Assembly: GCF_900172315.1 (NCBI RefSeq)
Contig: NZ_FWFV01000004.1
Location: 186,001 to 250,000, forward strand
DNA from: Palleronia marisminoris
GTDB lineage: Bacteria > Pseudomonadota > Alphaproteobacteria > Rhodobacterales > Rhodobacteraceae
Length of the DNA stretch: 64,000 nt
Direction: 5' to 3'
Made by a program: the position numbers and the translations under genes
Notes under the pieces: model-generated
The model's input: only the letters and a program-made list of their open reading frames with translations
Database searches by the model: none
What the model was told of the DNA's origin: nothing
Part shown: positions 18,401-29,499 of the stretch, in pieces
How positions within the stretch are numbered: position 1 is the stretch's first letter
How the letters are laid out: each line of letters starts with the position of its first letter

Positions 18401-20226
18401 GTCCGGCCGAACAGCCGCTCGATGTCGGACAGCGCGAGTTCGACATAGGTGGGCCGCCCGTGGTTGCACTGGCCGGAATGGGGGGTCGCCTCCATCTCGC
18501 GCAGCAGGGCGTTCATCTCTTCGGCGCGCATCCGGCGGCCCGAGCGGATCGAGCCGTGGCAGGCCATGCGCGACAGCACCGCCTCGACCTTGGCGGTGAC
18601 CGAGAGGCTTTCGCCGAGGTCGTCCAGCTCGTCGAGGATGTCGCGCAGCATGGCCTCGGCGTTGACCTCGCCCAGGATCGCGGGGGTTTCGCGCACCGCA
18701 ATCGCACCGCCACCGAACGCCTCGATCGTCAGGCCAGCGCGGGCGAGGTCGTCCGCGATCTCGAGCAGGCGGGCGGCGTCGGAATCGCTCAGCTCCACGA
18801 TCTCGGGGATCAGGAGGGCCTGCGCCGCGACGCCGTTCTCGGCCATCTGGCGCTTGAGCTTTTCATAGACGAGGCGCTCGTGGGCTGCGTGCTGGTCGAC
18901 GATGACCATGCCGCGCTCGGTCTGGGCGATGATGTAGTTCTCGTGCACCTGCCCCCGTGCGGCCCCCAACGGGTGCTGTTCGGGCGGGGTCTCGTCCTCA
19001 ACCACTTGGTCCACGCGAGCCGACACCTGCGGGCGGTCCCATTCGAAGGCGTTTTCGGCGAAGCCCGATTGGGGCCGCATGGGGCGCGGCTGGCTGGGCC
19101 GGTCCATCTGGTAGACGCGCGGCTCGGACGGTTCGGGGCGGAAGGCGCCCAGCGTCGCCTGCGCCACGGTGGTCGAGGCGCGGTGCCCGGCCTCGAGAAG
19201 CGCGTGTTTCAGGGCCGACACGATCAGGCCGCGCACCACGCCCGGCTCGCGAAAGCGCACCTCGGTCTTGGCGGGGTGGACGTTCTGGTCGACGCGGGTC
19301 GGGTCGAGTTCGACGAACAGCGCGGCGACGGGGTGGCGGTCTCGGCTGAGGAAGTCCTGGTAGGCGCCGCGCAGCGCGCCGTAGAGCAGCTTGTCCCGCA
19401 CCGGGCGGCCGTTGACGAACAGATACTGATGCGTCGCCGCCCCGCGCGAGAAGGTCGGGAGGGCTGCGTAGCCGGTCAGCGCCACGTCCTCGCGCGTGGC
19501 CTCGACGCGCAGGGCGTTGTCGGCAAAATCCCGGCCGATCACGCGGGCGAGCCGGTCGTGGAGCGCGTCGAACAGGTCGCCCGAGCCCGGCTCGGCACGG
19601 AAGACCTCGCGCCCCTCACCGCCGCCGGACACGTCCGTCAGGCAGAAGCCGATGAAGGGTTCGGCCATCGCAAGCCGCTTGACCACATCGCCGATGGCCT
19701 GCGCCTCGGCCCGGTCCGAGCGCAGGAATTTCAATCGGGCGGGCGTGGCGTAGAACAGGTCGCGCAGCTCGACCACGGTGCCTTTCGACAGTGCGGCGGG
19801 CTTCACCTTGTCCGCGCGCCCGCCCGAGACGCTCAGGCAAGCCCCCTCACCGCCCACGACGCGCGAGGTCAGCGTCAGGCGCCCCACGGCGGCGAGCGAG
19901 GGCAGCGCCTCGCCCCGAAAGCCGAAGGAGTGGATGTTCAGCAGGTCGTCGCCGTCGATTTTGGACGTGGCGTGGCGGTTCAGCGCCAGCGGCAGATCCT
20001 CCGGTGACATTCCGCAGCCGTCGTCGGTGACGCGGATCAGGGTCTTGCCGCCCTCGGCAAAGTCGATGCGGATGCGCGTGGCGCCGGCGTCGATGGCGTT
20101 CTCGACCAGCTCCTTCACCGCCGAGGCCGGGCGCTCGACAACCTCGCCCGCGGCGATCCGGTTGATGGCCGATTCGTCGAGCTGCCGTATGACAGGGCGG
20201 GATATGTTGCGGTCGTGGGCGGTCAT
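18397..20226 (-). CDS. mutL: DNA mismatch repair protein MutL (endonuclease type)
   Basis: Mismatch-repair ATPase that links MutS recognition to strand excision. The 609-residue protein has the GHKL ATPase motifs [20 protein letters not shown] and [11 protein letters not shown] in the first 110 residues, then the transducer domain and a C-terminal dimerisation domain. The C-terminal part has the metal-dependent nicking motif [12 protein letters not shown], which fits DQHA(x2)E(x4)E, plus MACHGSIR and GQCNHGRP. It is therefore an endonuclease-type MutL, as expected in lineages without MutH. It is translationally coupled to rmuC. Upstream, 78 bases separate it from the M16 peptidase gene on the same strand. 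Confidence 0.97.
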   Translation of the reverse strand: MTAHDRNISRPVIRQLDESAINRIAAGEVVERPASAVKELVENAIDAGATRIRIDFAEGGKTLIRVTDDGCGMSPEDLPLALNRHATSKIDGDDLLNIHSFGFRGEALPSLAAVGRLTLTSRVVGGEGACLSVSGGRADKVKPAALSKGTVVELRDLFYATPARLKFLRSDRAEAQAIGDVVKRLAMAEPFIGFCLTDVSGGGEGREVFRAEPGSGDLFDALHDRLARVIGRDFADNALRVEATREDVALTGYAALPTFSRGAATHQYLFVNGRPVRDKLLYGALRGAYQDFLSRDRHPVAALFVELDPTRVDQNVHPAKTEVRFREPGVVRGLIVSALKHALLEAGHRASTTVAQATLGAFRPEPSEPRVYQMDRPSQPRPMRPQSGFAENAFEWDRPQVSARVDQVVEDETPPEQHPLGAARGQVHENYIIAQTERGMVIVDQHAAHERLVYEKLKRQMAENGVAAQALLIPEIVELSDSDAARLLEIADDLARAGLTIEAFGGGAIAVRETPAILGEVNAEAMLRDILDELDDLGESLSVTAKVEAVLSRMACHGSIRSGRRMRAEEMNALLREMEATPHSGQCNHGRPTYVELALSDIERLFGRT

Positions 20227-20304
20227 GCCACAAACGCTAGCACGGCCGCCCGTGCCGGGAAATGTGGAAATCTCGGGGCCGGGCAGTTTCCCCCGGCCCC
20301 CGGT

Positions 20305-21612
20305 TCAGTCGGCGTCGATGCCTTCGGGCTGGCCGACGATGACGAAGGACAGGTCGTCGGGGCGGTAGATTCGCTCGGCCACGCGGGTGATGTCGTCCAG
20401 CGTCACGGCCTCGATCAGGTCGTTGCGCGTGTCGATATATTCGGGCTCCAGCTCGTCCATCTGCATGCCGACGAGGATCGAGGCGATGTTGGCGTTGCCA
20501 TCGAACCGCAGCGGGTAGGCGCCGGTCAGGTAGGTCTTGGTGTCGGCCAGCTCTTCCTCGGTCACGCCCTCGGCGATCCGACCCCACTGGCCGCGGACCA
20601 CGTCCACCAGCTCCGCGGCCGTCGCGTTGGCCGAGTTCGCCTGCCCGCCGACCACTTCGGCATATTCCATCGGCGCGAGGTAGGTGCCGATCCCGTAGGT
20701 CAGGCCGCGCTGCACGCGAACCTCGTCCATCAGGCGGGATTCGAAGCCTGCGCCACCGAAGATCTGGTTGGCGACATAGGCGGGGAAGAAGTCGGGGTCG
20801 TCGCGCTCGATCCCTTCATGGCCGAAGAGGATCACCGATTGCGGGACGGGGTAGTCCACCACCTCTACCCCCGGCTCCAGGTTCCAGCCGGCATCGGCCG
20901 GCAGGGGCGCGTCGCTGGATTGCGGCAGGTCGCCCAGCAGGTCGTCCAGCAGCGTCCCCAACTCTTCGGGGGTGATGTCGCCCACGGCCGAGACGTAGAG
21001 GTGGTCCTTCACCAGCGTGTCACGATGCGCCTGTTCGATGTCGTCACGGGTCAGGGCGGTGACGCTTTCGGCCGTGCCCTCGACCGGGCTGCCATAGGGG
21101 TGGTCGCCAAATGCCAGCCGGTCGAAGGTCTCGCGTGCGATGGCGCCGGGATCGGTCGCGTCGCGGGCGATGATGGACAGGACCTGATCCTTGACGCGGG
21201 CGATGGCGTCCTCGGGGAAGGCAGGCTCGACGATGGAACGGCGGAGCAGGTCCACCGCCTCGTCGCGGTTCTCGGTCAGGAACTGGGCCGAGACGGACAC
21301 CGCGTCGTCATGGGCGTCGTAGCCGAACCGGGCGGCCAGCTCGTCCCGCGCCGCGGCGAACCCCTGCGCGTCGAGATCGCCGGTGCCCTCTTCCAGCAGT
21401 CCCGCCATCAGGTTGACCGCCCCGCGCTTGCCGTCGCGGTCGGCTGCGGCGCCGGGAACGAAGCGGATCTCAAGCGCGGTGAAGGGGATCGAGTGTTCCT
21501 CGACCAGCCAGGCGTCGATGCCGCCGGGCGAGGTCACCTCCTGCACTTCGACGGCGGCGAGGGCGGGGCCGGCCAGAACCGCGAAGGCGGCGGCGAAGAC
21601 GGTGCGGATCAT
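20305..21612 (-). CDS. M16 family peptidase-like protein, inactive subunit
   Basis: Exported M16-family protein of 435 residues with a signal peptide (MIRTVFAAAFAVLAGPALA). It has the M16 fold, including the C-terminal-domain motif RGLTYGIG, but lacks the zinc-binding HxxEH: the equivalent position reads NLMAGLLEEG. It should be the non-catalytic partner of the HxxEH-bearing protein encoded immediately upstream. The two genes overlap by four bases (ATGA), fitting co-translation and a heterodimer in the periplasm, as for mitochondrial processing peptidase subunits. Substrates are unknown. Confidence 0.88.
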   Translation of the reverse strand: MIRTVFAAAFAVLAGPALAAVEVQEVTSPGGIDAWLVEEHSIPFTALEIRFVPGAAADRDGKRGAVNLMAGLLEEGTGDLDAQGFAAARDELAARFGYDAHDDAVSVSAQFLTENRDEAVDLLRRSIVEPAFPEDAIARVKDQVLSIIARDATDPGAIARETFDRLAFGDHPYGSPVEGTAESVTALTRDDIEQAHRDTLVKDHLYVSAVGDITPEELGTLLDDLLGDLPQSSDAPLPADAGWNLEPGVEVVDYPVPQSVILFGHEGIERDDPDFFPAYVANQIFGGAGFESRLMDEVRVQRGLTYGIGTYLAPMEYAEVVGGQANSANATAAELVDVVRGQWGRIAEGVTEEELADTKTYLTGAYPLRFDGNANIASILVGMQMDELEPEYIDTRNDLIEAVTLDDITRVAERIYRPDDLSFVIVGQPEGIDAD

Positions 21613-22985
21613 TGAGTGACCTCCGTGGCGTCGGGAACGGTCGCGAGGGAGGCGGCATCCTGCGGCGCGTCCTCGGGCGCCTTGAGGTAGCCGGTCACGG
21701 CGCGGTTGCGGTCGAACACGTCGCGGGCGGCGGCCATGATGTCCTCGGCGGTGGTCCGGTCGAGGATGTCGGGCCAGGCTTCCACATCGTCCAGCGTCAG
21801 CCCCGTGGCAAGCGCCCGCCCGTAGCGGTTGGCAAGCGACTGGGGGCTGTCGGATTCGTAGATCAGGGCCGCGCCGAGCTCCGTCTTGATCCGGTCGAGC
21901 TGTTCGGGGTCGACGCCATCCTCGAGGAAATCGGCCAGCTCGCGGTCGAGCGCCGCCTCGGCCGCTTCCAGCGAGACGCCGGGCGCCGGGACCATCACCA
22001 GCCCGAAGGTCGTGTCGTCATAGGACGTGCCGCTGTAGAAGGCGCTCGTGTAAAGCGCCTCGCCCGTGCCGAATTGCAGGCGCGAGTTCAGTTCCGAGGT
22101 CTGGCCCGATCCGAGCACCTCGGCCAGCAGGGTCAGCGCGGCGGCCTCTTCCTGCGCGCCGGTCTCACGCTCGGGGGCGAGGTAGGTGCGGATCACGTAG
22201 GGCTGGGCCACGCGCGGATCCTCGTAGGTGATGCGCCGTTCGGCCAGCTGCGGGGGCTCCTGCGGGCGTACGCGCTCGGGCAGGTTCTCGGTCGGATCGA
22301 GCGGGCCGTAATGCTCCTTGGCCAGTTCGCGGACGTGCTCGGGGTCGACATCACCGGCGACGACGAGGATCGCGTTGTTCGGGGCGTAGTAGCGCTCGTA
22401 GAAAGAGGTGGCGTCCTCGAGTTCCAGGCTCTCGACCTCGTGCATCCAGCCGATGATGGGGCGGCCATAGGGGTGGTTCAGGTACTGCGCCGCGTCCCGC
22501 TGCTCGGAGAACAGCGCGCCGGGGTCGTTCTCGATCCGCTGGTTTCGCTCTTCCTGCACGACGCGCAGCTCCGTCGCGATGTCGCGGTCGTCGAGCTGGA
22601 GGTCGCGCATCCGGTCGGCCTCCATCTCCATCATCAGGTCGAGGCGGTCGGAGGCCACGCGCTGGAAATAGGCGGTGTAGTCGTAGCTGGTGAAGGCGTT
22701 GTCGGTGCCGCCCTGCTGCGCGACGGTGCGGCTGAACTCGCCCGGCTCCAGCTCGTCGGTGCCCTTGAACATCAGATGTTCGAGGTAGTGGGCGATGCCC
22801 GAGACGCCGGGTTCTTCATCGGCGGCGCCGACCTTGTACCAGACCATATGGACGACGACCGGGGCGCGGTGATCCTCGATCACAACGACATCGAGGCCGT
22901 TGTCCAGCGTGAAGCTGGTGACCTCGGCAGCCTGGGCGGCAACCGCCGAGGCAAGGAACGCGACGGGAGCAAAGAGGCGCAGCAT
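21609..22985 (-). CDS. M16 family zinc metallopeptidase, catalytic subunit
   Basis: Periplasmic zinc protease of 458 residues with a signal peptide (cleavage after AVAAQA). The inverted zinc motif HYLEH (His66, Glu69, His70) is followed by the third-ligand region TELRVVQEERNQR about 75 residues later, so the site is complete. It is paired with the M16 protein lacking HxxEH at 20305-21612, which it overlaps by four bases. The pair lies downstream of bamF-like and lspA genes, suggesting a role in envelope protein or peptide turnover. Confidence 0.92.
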   Translation of the reverse strand: MLRLFAPVAFLASAVAAQAAEVTSFTLDNGLDVVVIEDHRAPVVVHMVWYKVGAADEEPGVSGIAHYLEHLMFKGTDELEPGEFSRTVAQQGGTDNAFTSYDYTAYFQRVASDRLDLMMEMEADRMRDLQLDDRDIATELRVVQEERNQRIENDPGALFSEQRDAAQYLNHPYGRPIIGWMHEVESLELEDATSFYERYYAPNNAILVVAGDVDPEHVRELAKEHYGPLDPTENLPERVRPQEPPQLAERRITYEDPRVAQPYVIRTYLAPERETGAQEEAAALTLLAEVLGSGQTSELNSRLQFGTGEALYTSAFYSGTSYDDTTFGLVMVPAPGVSLEAAEAALDRELADFLEDGVDPEQLDRIKTELGAALIYESDSPQSLANRYGRALATGLTLDDVEAWPDILDRTTAEDIMAAARDVFDRNRAVTGYLKAPEDAPQDAASLATVPDATEVTQ

Positions 22986-23071
22986 GTAGAACCTCGCGGT
23001 TTGGGTTTCTCCCTAGGTATTGCCGCCGGGGTCCGGGGCAAACCCGGGGCTACGAGGTCGTGATATGGGCG

Positions 23072-23992
23072 TCAGTCCCATGGGGCCGAGCCATCCGGGG
23101 TCCACTGACCGAAGACATTCTCGCGATGCCACTTGAGGTATGCCGGGTGCGGCGCGTCACGCGGATCGCCGGGCGTATGCAAGCGGTTGTCGGCGTTGAT
23201 CAGCCGCGACACGACATCCCCCGGCACCTTGTTGCGCGACACGAGGATCGTCGCGTCCTCGGCCACGGAGACGAGCCCGCGGTCGAACATCCAGTGCAGC
23301 GTGCCCGACAGCGCAAGACCGTTGCGAACCGAATCGCTGCCGCCGTCTGCCACGGGGCGGATATGGGCTGCCTGCACCTCGGGTCGCCCGCCCCCGTTGC
23401 GAAGCCGCAGCCCCGACATGGCGCAGCGATAGTCGTAGGCCGCGCGCACCTTCCGGCGGAATGCGACATCGCGATAGGCGCGCCGTGTCAGGCGCTCGAT
23501 CACCGGGCGCTCGAACACGGCGGGCGCGTCGGCGAAACCGGGCTGGACGGGATCGTAGCGGGTCGCCTCGTCGCGTTCGAGGTCCGGCGGAAGGCCCAGG
23601 TTCACGATCCGTGCGAACTCGGCCTCGGGCAGACGCCGGACGGCGCTTTGTAGCGCGCCGCCGGCCTTCGGCGTTCCATCCACGTGGCCGAGCGCACTTT
23701 CCAAGGGACGGCCGTGGATCAGGCGCGGGACCGTCGCATCGAATTCCAGGAAGGATTCCGGCTCGACGAGGGCAAGGAAACGACCCTCTGCCGCCGGGTT
23801 CGGGATGACTTGTCGTATCTTGGCCACCGCAAAGTAGCCCTTCGGACCGGCCTTCACTGGCTCGTAGTAGATCGCCCAGTCGCCGACGCCGTCGGACACC
23901 GCCTTCAGGTAGGCCTTCGGGAAGTCATACTGCGCCTCGGGCACGTCGCCATAGATCGAGTCGGCTCTGTGAAGCAGGACGAGCTTGACCAT
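23072..23992 (-). CDS. HNH endonuclease family protein with EVE/PUA-like N-terminal region
   Basis: Protein of 306 residues. The C-terminal third has an HNH nuclease motif: His210 in AAHIRPVADGGSD, Asn224 in RNGLALS, and His233 in LHWMFDRG, with YDYRCAMSGL just before it. The N-terminal 100 residues (WAIYYEPVKAGPKGYFAVAKI, then LALVEPESFLEF) recall EVE/PUA-like domains that read modified bases, but this is a weak resemblance. No clear Shine-Dalgarno precedes the ATG. It sits 18 bases after the BamF-like gene and 86 bases before the M16 pair, so it interrupts an otherwise envelope-related run. It may be a stand-alone modification-dependent nuclease; I cannot prove that. Confidence 0.78.
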   Translation of the reverse strand: MVKLVLLHRADSIYGDVPEAQYDFPKAYLKAVSDGVGDWAIYYEPVKAGPKGYFAVAKIRQVIPNPAAEGRFLALVEPESFLEFDATVPRLIHGRPLESALGHVDGTPKAGGALQSAVRRLPEAEFARIVNLGLPPDLERDEATRYDPVQPGFADAPAVFERPVIERLTRRAYRDVAFRRKVRAAYDYRCAMSGLRLRNGGGRPEVQAAHIRPVADGGSDSVRNGLALSGTLHWMFDRGLVSVAEDATILVSRNKVPGDVVSRLINADNRLHTPGDPRDAPHPAYLKWHRENVFGQWTPDGSAPWD

Positions 23993-24010
23993 GCGAACGT
24001 GCCGCCCGCT

Positions 24011-24520
24011 CTAGTCTTCCGGCGGTGCGGAGGGCGTGCGGACGCCCAGCTGGCGCAGGCGCTCCAGCTCCTGGTACTGGTCGAGCGACTGGTTCGAGTA
24101 GGCCGAATAGTAGGTCGTCGTCCCGAACATCCGTTCGAGCAGGCGGCCGGGTCTACCGTCGCGGAAGGCCTGGTCCTGCGCAGCGAGCTGGGCGCGAATG
24201 TCGCCATCGACCCCGAACCGGCCCGCGTACTGGATCAGCGCGGGTCCCTGAACCGGCCCGGCCAGCGCGGCGGCGTTGCCGCCGAGTGCGGCGATCGCGT
24301 CGGCCTCGGGCGTCTGGTCGGTGCGGTTGGTCCCGCCCGGCGTCGGCGGCGGAAGCTGCGACAGGCTCTGCGGCTGCTGCAGCGGCTTGTTCGGCACGAT
24401 GCCGAACTCATCCGGCCCATTGCCGCTGCTCCTGGGGCGGATGAGGTCGGGTTCGCCCGCCCCGCACCCCGCCAGAGCGGCGACCAGCGCCAGTGTCACG
24501 ATGCGCAGCGTGGTGGTCAT
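24011..24520 (-). CDS. bamF: DUF3035 lipoprotein, BamF-like subunit of the outer-membrane assembly complex
   Basis: Outer-membrane lipoprotein of 169 residues. The start at 24520 has GGGAG upstream, and the signal peptide ends in the lipobox LAGC (Cys19). The segment GPDEFGIVPNKPLQQP is the conserved DUF3035 signature; this family was described as BamF, an alphaproteobacterial lipoprotein of the BAM complex resembling the N-terminal part of BamC. The remainder is Pro/Gln-rich and poorly structured. It lies 53 bases after lspA, whose product processes such lipoproteins. Assignment to BamF rests on the signature, lipobox and taxonomic context. Confidence 0.8.
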   Translation of the reverse strand: MTTTLRIVTLALVAALAGCGAGEPDLIRPRSSGNGPDEFGIVPNKPLQQPQSLSQLPPPTPGGTNRTDQTPEADAIAALGGNAAALAGPVQGPALIQYAGRFGVDGDIRAQLAAQDQAFRDGRPGRLLERMFGTTTYYSAYSNQSLDQYQELERLRQLGVRTPSAPPED

Positions 24521-24573
24521 CTTGCGTCTCCCGTCCCCTTGGGTCCGTGCCATATCCTATGCGTCCGCGCGCG

Positions 24574-25044
24574 TCACGCCGTCTTCGACCGGCCGGTGAA
24601 CAGGATCAAACCCACCGCGCCCACGAAGATTGCGATATCGGCCACGTTGAAGCTGTAGGGGTTGTCGATCCCGCAGCAGCTCATGTTCAGAAAATCCGCC
24701 ACGGCCCCGTAGATCAACCGGTCGAGCACGTTGCCCAATGCTCCGCCGACCAGCACCCCGCCCGAGATCATGCCCCACCGGCCCGGCTTTTCGCGGCGCA
24801 GCCAGAACACCACCCAGGCCGAGATGGCGAGGGCGACGGCGACGAGGATCCAGCGGGTGACGTCGCCGTCGCCGGCGAAGACGCCGAAATTCACCCCGCG
24901 GTTCCAGGCCATGCGGAAGGTCACGAAAGGTGGCAGCACCTCGATCACTCCGCGCGTGGACAGGCCCAGAAGCTGGACGACGATCACCTTGGTCAGTTGA
25001 TCGAGGACGAACACGATTGCCGCGCTGAGCCACAGAAGCCTCAT
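24574..25044 (-). CDS. lspA: Signal peptidase II (lipoprotein signal peptidase)
   Basis: Inner-membrane aspartyl protease that removes the signal peptide from lipidated prolipoproteins. The 156-residue protein has four hydrophobic segments. The catalytic aspartates are Asp117 in GNVLDRLIYGAVADF and Asp136 in FNVADIAI; the conserved FVLDQLTK is at the N-terminus. Its start overlaps the end of the upstream serine-hydrolase gene by four bases. It is followed by a lipoprotein gene on the same strand. Confidence 0.97.
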   Translation of the reverse strand: MRLLWLSAAIVFVLDQLTKVIVVQLLGLSTRGVIEVLPPFVTFRMAWNRGVNFGVFAGDGDVTRWILVAVALAISAWVVFWLRREKPGRWGMISGGVLVGGALGNVLDRLIYGAVADFLNMSCCGIDNPYSFNVADIAIFVGAVGLILFTGRSKTA

Positions 25045-26182
25045 TCGCCCGCCTCCCGTGCTGCGGCGAGAAGCGCGCGGAACGCGCCGACGATCTCTGC
25101 CGGCGGCGCCGTGCGCCCGTTCACCGTCAGAACGGCGCAGACGGGCGCCCGGCCGTCCCAGACCAGCGCGGTCAGGTTGTAGGTGTCGCCCAACTCGCCG
25201 CCCTTGTAGGCGATCTGCGCCCAGTCATCGGGCGGAACGGGGCCGGGATTGACCGACAGGATGTCTAGGTCGCCGACGTGCTCCATCAGGTCGCAGAGGG
25301 TGCGCGCCGGAAGCTGCCAGTCGGGGCCTTGGTCGCCAAGTGCGGCGGGGTCCGGAAGGTCGCGGGCCGCTTCGGCGGCGATCCGGGCCGCTTCGTCTGG
25401 ATCGGCGGCGCGCCACGCGGCGGCTGCGTCGGGATCGGCCCGCAACGCGAAGACTTCGCGCGTGGTGAGCACACGGTCCTGACCCAGGGCTCTGGCCACC
25501 GCCTCGCGGCCCAGCGTGTCGATCAGCAGGTCCGTCGCGGTGTTGTCGCTTTCGGCGATCATCAGCGTCGCCGCGGTCTGCAGCGTCACCGGCGCGCCTT
25601 CGGGCCAGTCCTGCATGGCGCCCGAGGGCAGCGAGCGGTGGCGATCCTGCAGCCGCACCACGTCGGCCCAATCGCGCGCGCCGGACTCGATTTCGGCCCG
25701 CAGCGCCGCCAGCACGCCCAGCTTGTAGGCCGAGGCCACCGACAGCACGTCGTCGGCCCGGTGGGCGGCGAGCGTCTCGTCCCCGCGCGTCACCAGCCAG
25801 GCCACGTCGGCGCCCAGCTCGGTCAGCCCCTCGGTCACGTCGTCGATCGTCTCGGCCACGGGTTCGGGCGGCTCGAAGAACAGGGTGGCGATCCGCCCTT
25901 CGTCGTCCAGCGCGATGGACCCCCGGACGACCGCTTGCGTCCCCGTGACGGTGAACCGGCTGCCGTCGAGCGCGATGTCCTCGACCGTCCCGACCTGCGC
26001 GACCACGTCGTCCAGCACCCATGTCAGCGCGGCGGGCGGCACCTCCGCCCGGAAGGCGGGGGCGAGGCGGTCGGGCGCGATGTCCCTCTGGTCCAGAAGC
26101 CCGGACAGCACCGCCTCGGGGTCCTCTTGCGCGAGGGCCAGGGCGGGCAAGACCGCCAGGCAGAGGGTGAGGAGCCGTCGCA

Positions 26183-26183
<1 letters not shown>
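25041..26183 (-). CDS. Class-A-beta-lactamase-like serine hydrolase with ORF12-like N-terminal domain
   Basis: Exported protein of 380 residues. The signal peptide is MRRLLTLCLAVLPALALA. Residues 20-110 resemble the NTF2/steroid-isomerase-like N-terminal domain found in the ORF12 protein of clavulanate clusters. The rest is a penicillin-binding/class A beta-lactamase fold with the active-site set Ser151-x-x-Lys154 (SAYK), Ser212-Asp-Asn (SDN) and Lys327-Gly-Gly (KGG in place of KTG). The ATG overlaps the purH stop by one base (TGATG) and the 3' end overlaps lspA by four. Whether it hydrolyses beta-lactams, peptides or esters is not clear. Confidence 0.82.
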
Positions 26184-27766
<1,583 letters not shown>

Positions 27767-27783
27767 GGGCACTCCGGCGCAAT

Positions 27784-29472
27784 TCAGGCGAGCACGGGGC
27801 GATCCCCGTGCACGAGGTCGCGCACGGCATCGGGGGTTTGGTCGGCTTTTGCAAGGGTCCAGGTCACGCGGGTGGCGTAATCCGCCACTGTCGAGCTGAG
27901 CACGATCTGCCGCGCCGGGGTCGGTTCCAGCTCGCCCACGTCGAGATAGACCGAAGCTTCCAGGGACAGTGCGGCTCTGCCTGTATGCCGGAACACCCAC
28001 CGCTCGCCCGAGCCGAGCGCCAGATCGAAGGACTGGCCGTCGGCGCCGAACGCGGCGTCGACCTCGGGGTGCAGGTGGAAGCGGATGGTGAAGGGCAACC
28101 AGCCACCCGCGGCATCGAGGACAGCGTCGAGGATCGGTTCGTCCTCGGTCTCGATCGCGGCGATCACGTCCTCGCCCTGAAGCCCGCGGCCGTCATGGCC
28201 CAGATGGACCTGCCGCACATGGGTCAGGCCGTGGCTGCGGACGTAGCCGTCATGCCCGGCGATGATTCCGGTCGACCGGTCGTTGCGGCGGCGCTCGATC
28301 CGCACGTCGCGGGGGGCGTCGGAGATCAGGTCGTTCGCCCCCAGCCGGGACGAGGACATGCCGGCGATGGTCAGCGCGGAATGGGACGGGGTCGCACGCC
28401 CCGCCCGGCGCCAGCGGTCGCCGAATGTGCGACCAGAGCCGCAATTCACGATGAGGGGGCGGCGCCCCGACGTCAGCTCGAACGCGAGGGTCGAGGCGTG
28501 GGCCTCGGCCGACTGCGTTGGGGGTGGTGCTGCGTCCATCAGCAGCGTCGTGCGCCCGTGCGCGAGGCGGACATAGCCCATCACCCGATCGGTGGGCGGG
28601 CCGGCCCGGGTGCCCGAGCGTGCGAGCGCCTGGTCGACGAGGCCCGGCGCCCCCCGCCCGCCGCCGTGAAAGCGCGGCAATCCGCCGTCGGCGTGGCGCA
28701 GCGTCCGGATGACCGGCGCGATGCGGCCCAGCGCGTCGGTCAGGAATTGCGGGACCGGGGCGTCCGTTTCCTCCAGGTCGGCGCGGATACGGGCGAGATC
28801 GGCGAAGATCCGGGCGAGCGCCTCGGGGTTGCGGCTGGGGAGGGTGCCGTCCGACCCCACAGTAAGGGCGATCTCGGCCTCGAGCGCCTGAAGCGCCTTC
28901 GCCCGGTGGCCGGACAGGCCCGCAAGCGTCCCGGCGGCAAGCAGGACGCCCGCGAGCGCCTCGAACCGCCGGGGGCCGGGCCGCAGCCGTCGCCACGACC
29001 GGGCCAGTTGCCGTGCCTGAACCTGCAGCGAGGCGCGCGCGGCGTGGTCGCGCGGCCGGTCGCCCATCATCAGGATGCCGGAATGGTCGATCAGCCGCAG
29101 CACCCGCCGGCCCAGCAGGTCGGGCCGCCAGCCCGGCCCGGTCCCGTCCCCATACCGCGCGATCCAGTCGTCGAGCCACGCGCGCGCCTTGCGGTCCCCG
29201 GCCCCGGTCGCGGCAAGATCGTCGAGCCAGCCGAAGGCGTGCAGCGCCTCGTGGAAGGCGGGCTCGGGGATGGGCAGGTCCCAGATCGACGTGTCGGGGG
29301 CCTCGACGCTGTAGCCGAGGAACATGAACTCGCCCTCCAGCATCCCCTGCCCGCGATGCAGACGGCCCGGATCGCGAGGGCCCGGTCGCACGAGGAACTC
29401 GGCCTCCGCATGCCGGCGGCGGTCGTTCCACATCCGAAGTCGGTCGAGGCGGGTCAGGTCTTGGCGCGGCAC
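27784..29472 (-). CDS. Heparinase II/III family protein
   Basis: Protein of 562 residues of the heparinase II/III-like family: an alpha-helical toroid in the N-terminal half ([38 protein letters not shown]) and a beta-sandwich in the C-terminal half ([19 protein letters not shown]). In Rhodobacteraceae such a gene regularly sits between rsmB and purH, which is the order here (27 bases after rsmB, 17 before purH). There is no signal peptide visible at the chosen start, so the product appears cytoplasmic or exported in a way not evident. Its polysaccharide substrate, if any, is unknown. Confidence 0.85.
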   Translation of the reverse strand: MPRQDLTRLDRLRMWNDRRRHAEAEFLVRPGPRDPGRLHRGQGMLEGEFMFLGYSVEAPDTSIWDLPIPEPAFHEALHAFGWLDDLAATGAGDRKARAWLDDWIARYGDGTGPGWRPDLLGRRVLRLIDHSGILMMGDRPRDHAARASLQVQARQLARSWRRLRPGPRRFEALAGVLLAAGTLAGLSGHRAKALQALEAEIALTVGSDGTLPSRNPEALARIFADLARIRADLEETDAPVPQFLTDALGRIAPVIRTLRHADGGLPRFHGGGRGAPGLVDQALARSGTRAGPPTDRVMGYVRLAHGRTTLLMDAAPPPTQSAEAHASTLAFELTSGRRPLIVNCGSGRTFGDRWRRAGRATPSHSALTIAGMSSSRLGANDLISDAPRDVRIERRRNDRSTGIIAGHDGYVRSHGLTHVRQVHLGHDGRGLQGEDVIAAIETEDEPILDAVLDAAGGWLPFTIRFHLHPEVDAAFGADGQSFDLALGSGERWVFRHTGRAALSLEASVYLDVGELEPTPARQIVLSSTVADYATRVTWTLAKADQTPDAVRDLVHGDRPVLA

Positions 29473-29499
29473 GGCGTGTCTTTCTCGGTCGCGCCGAGC

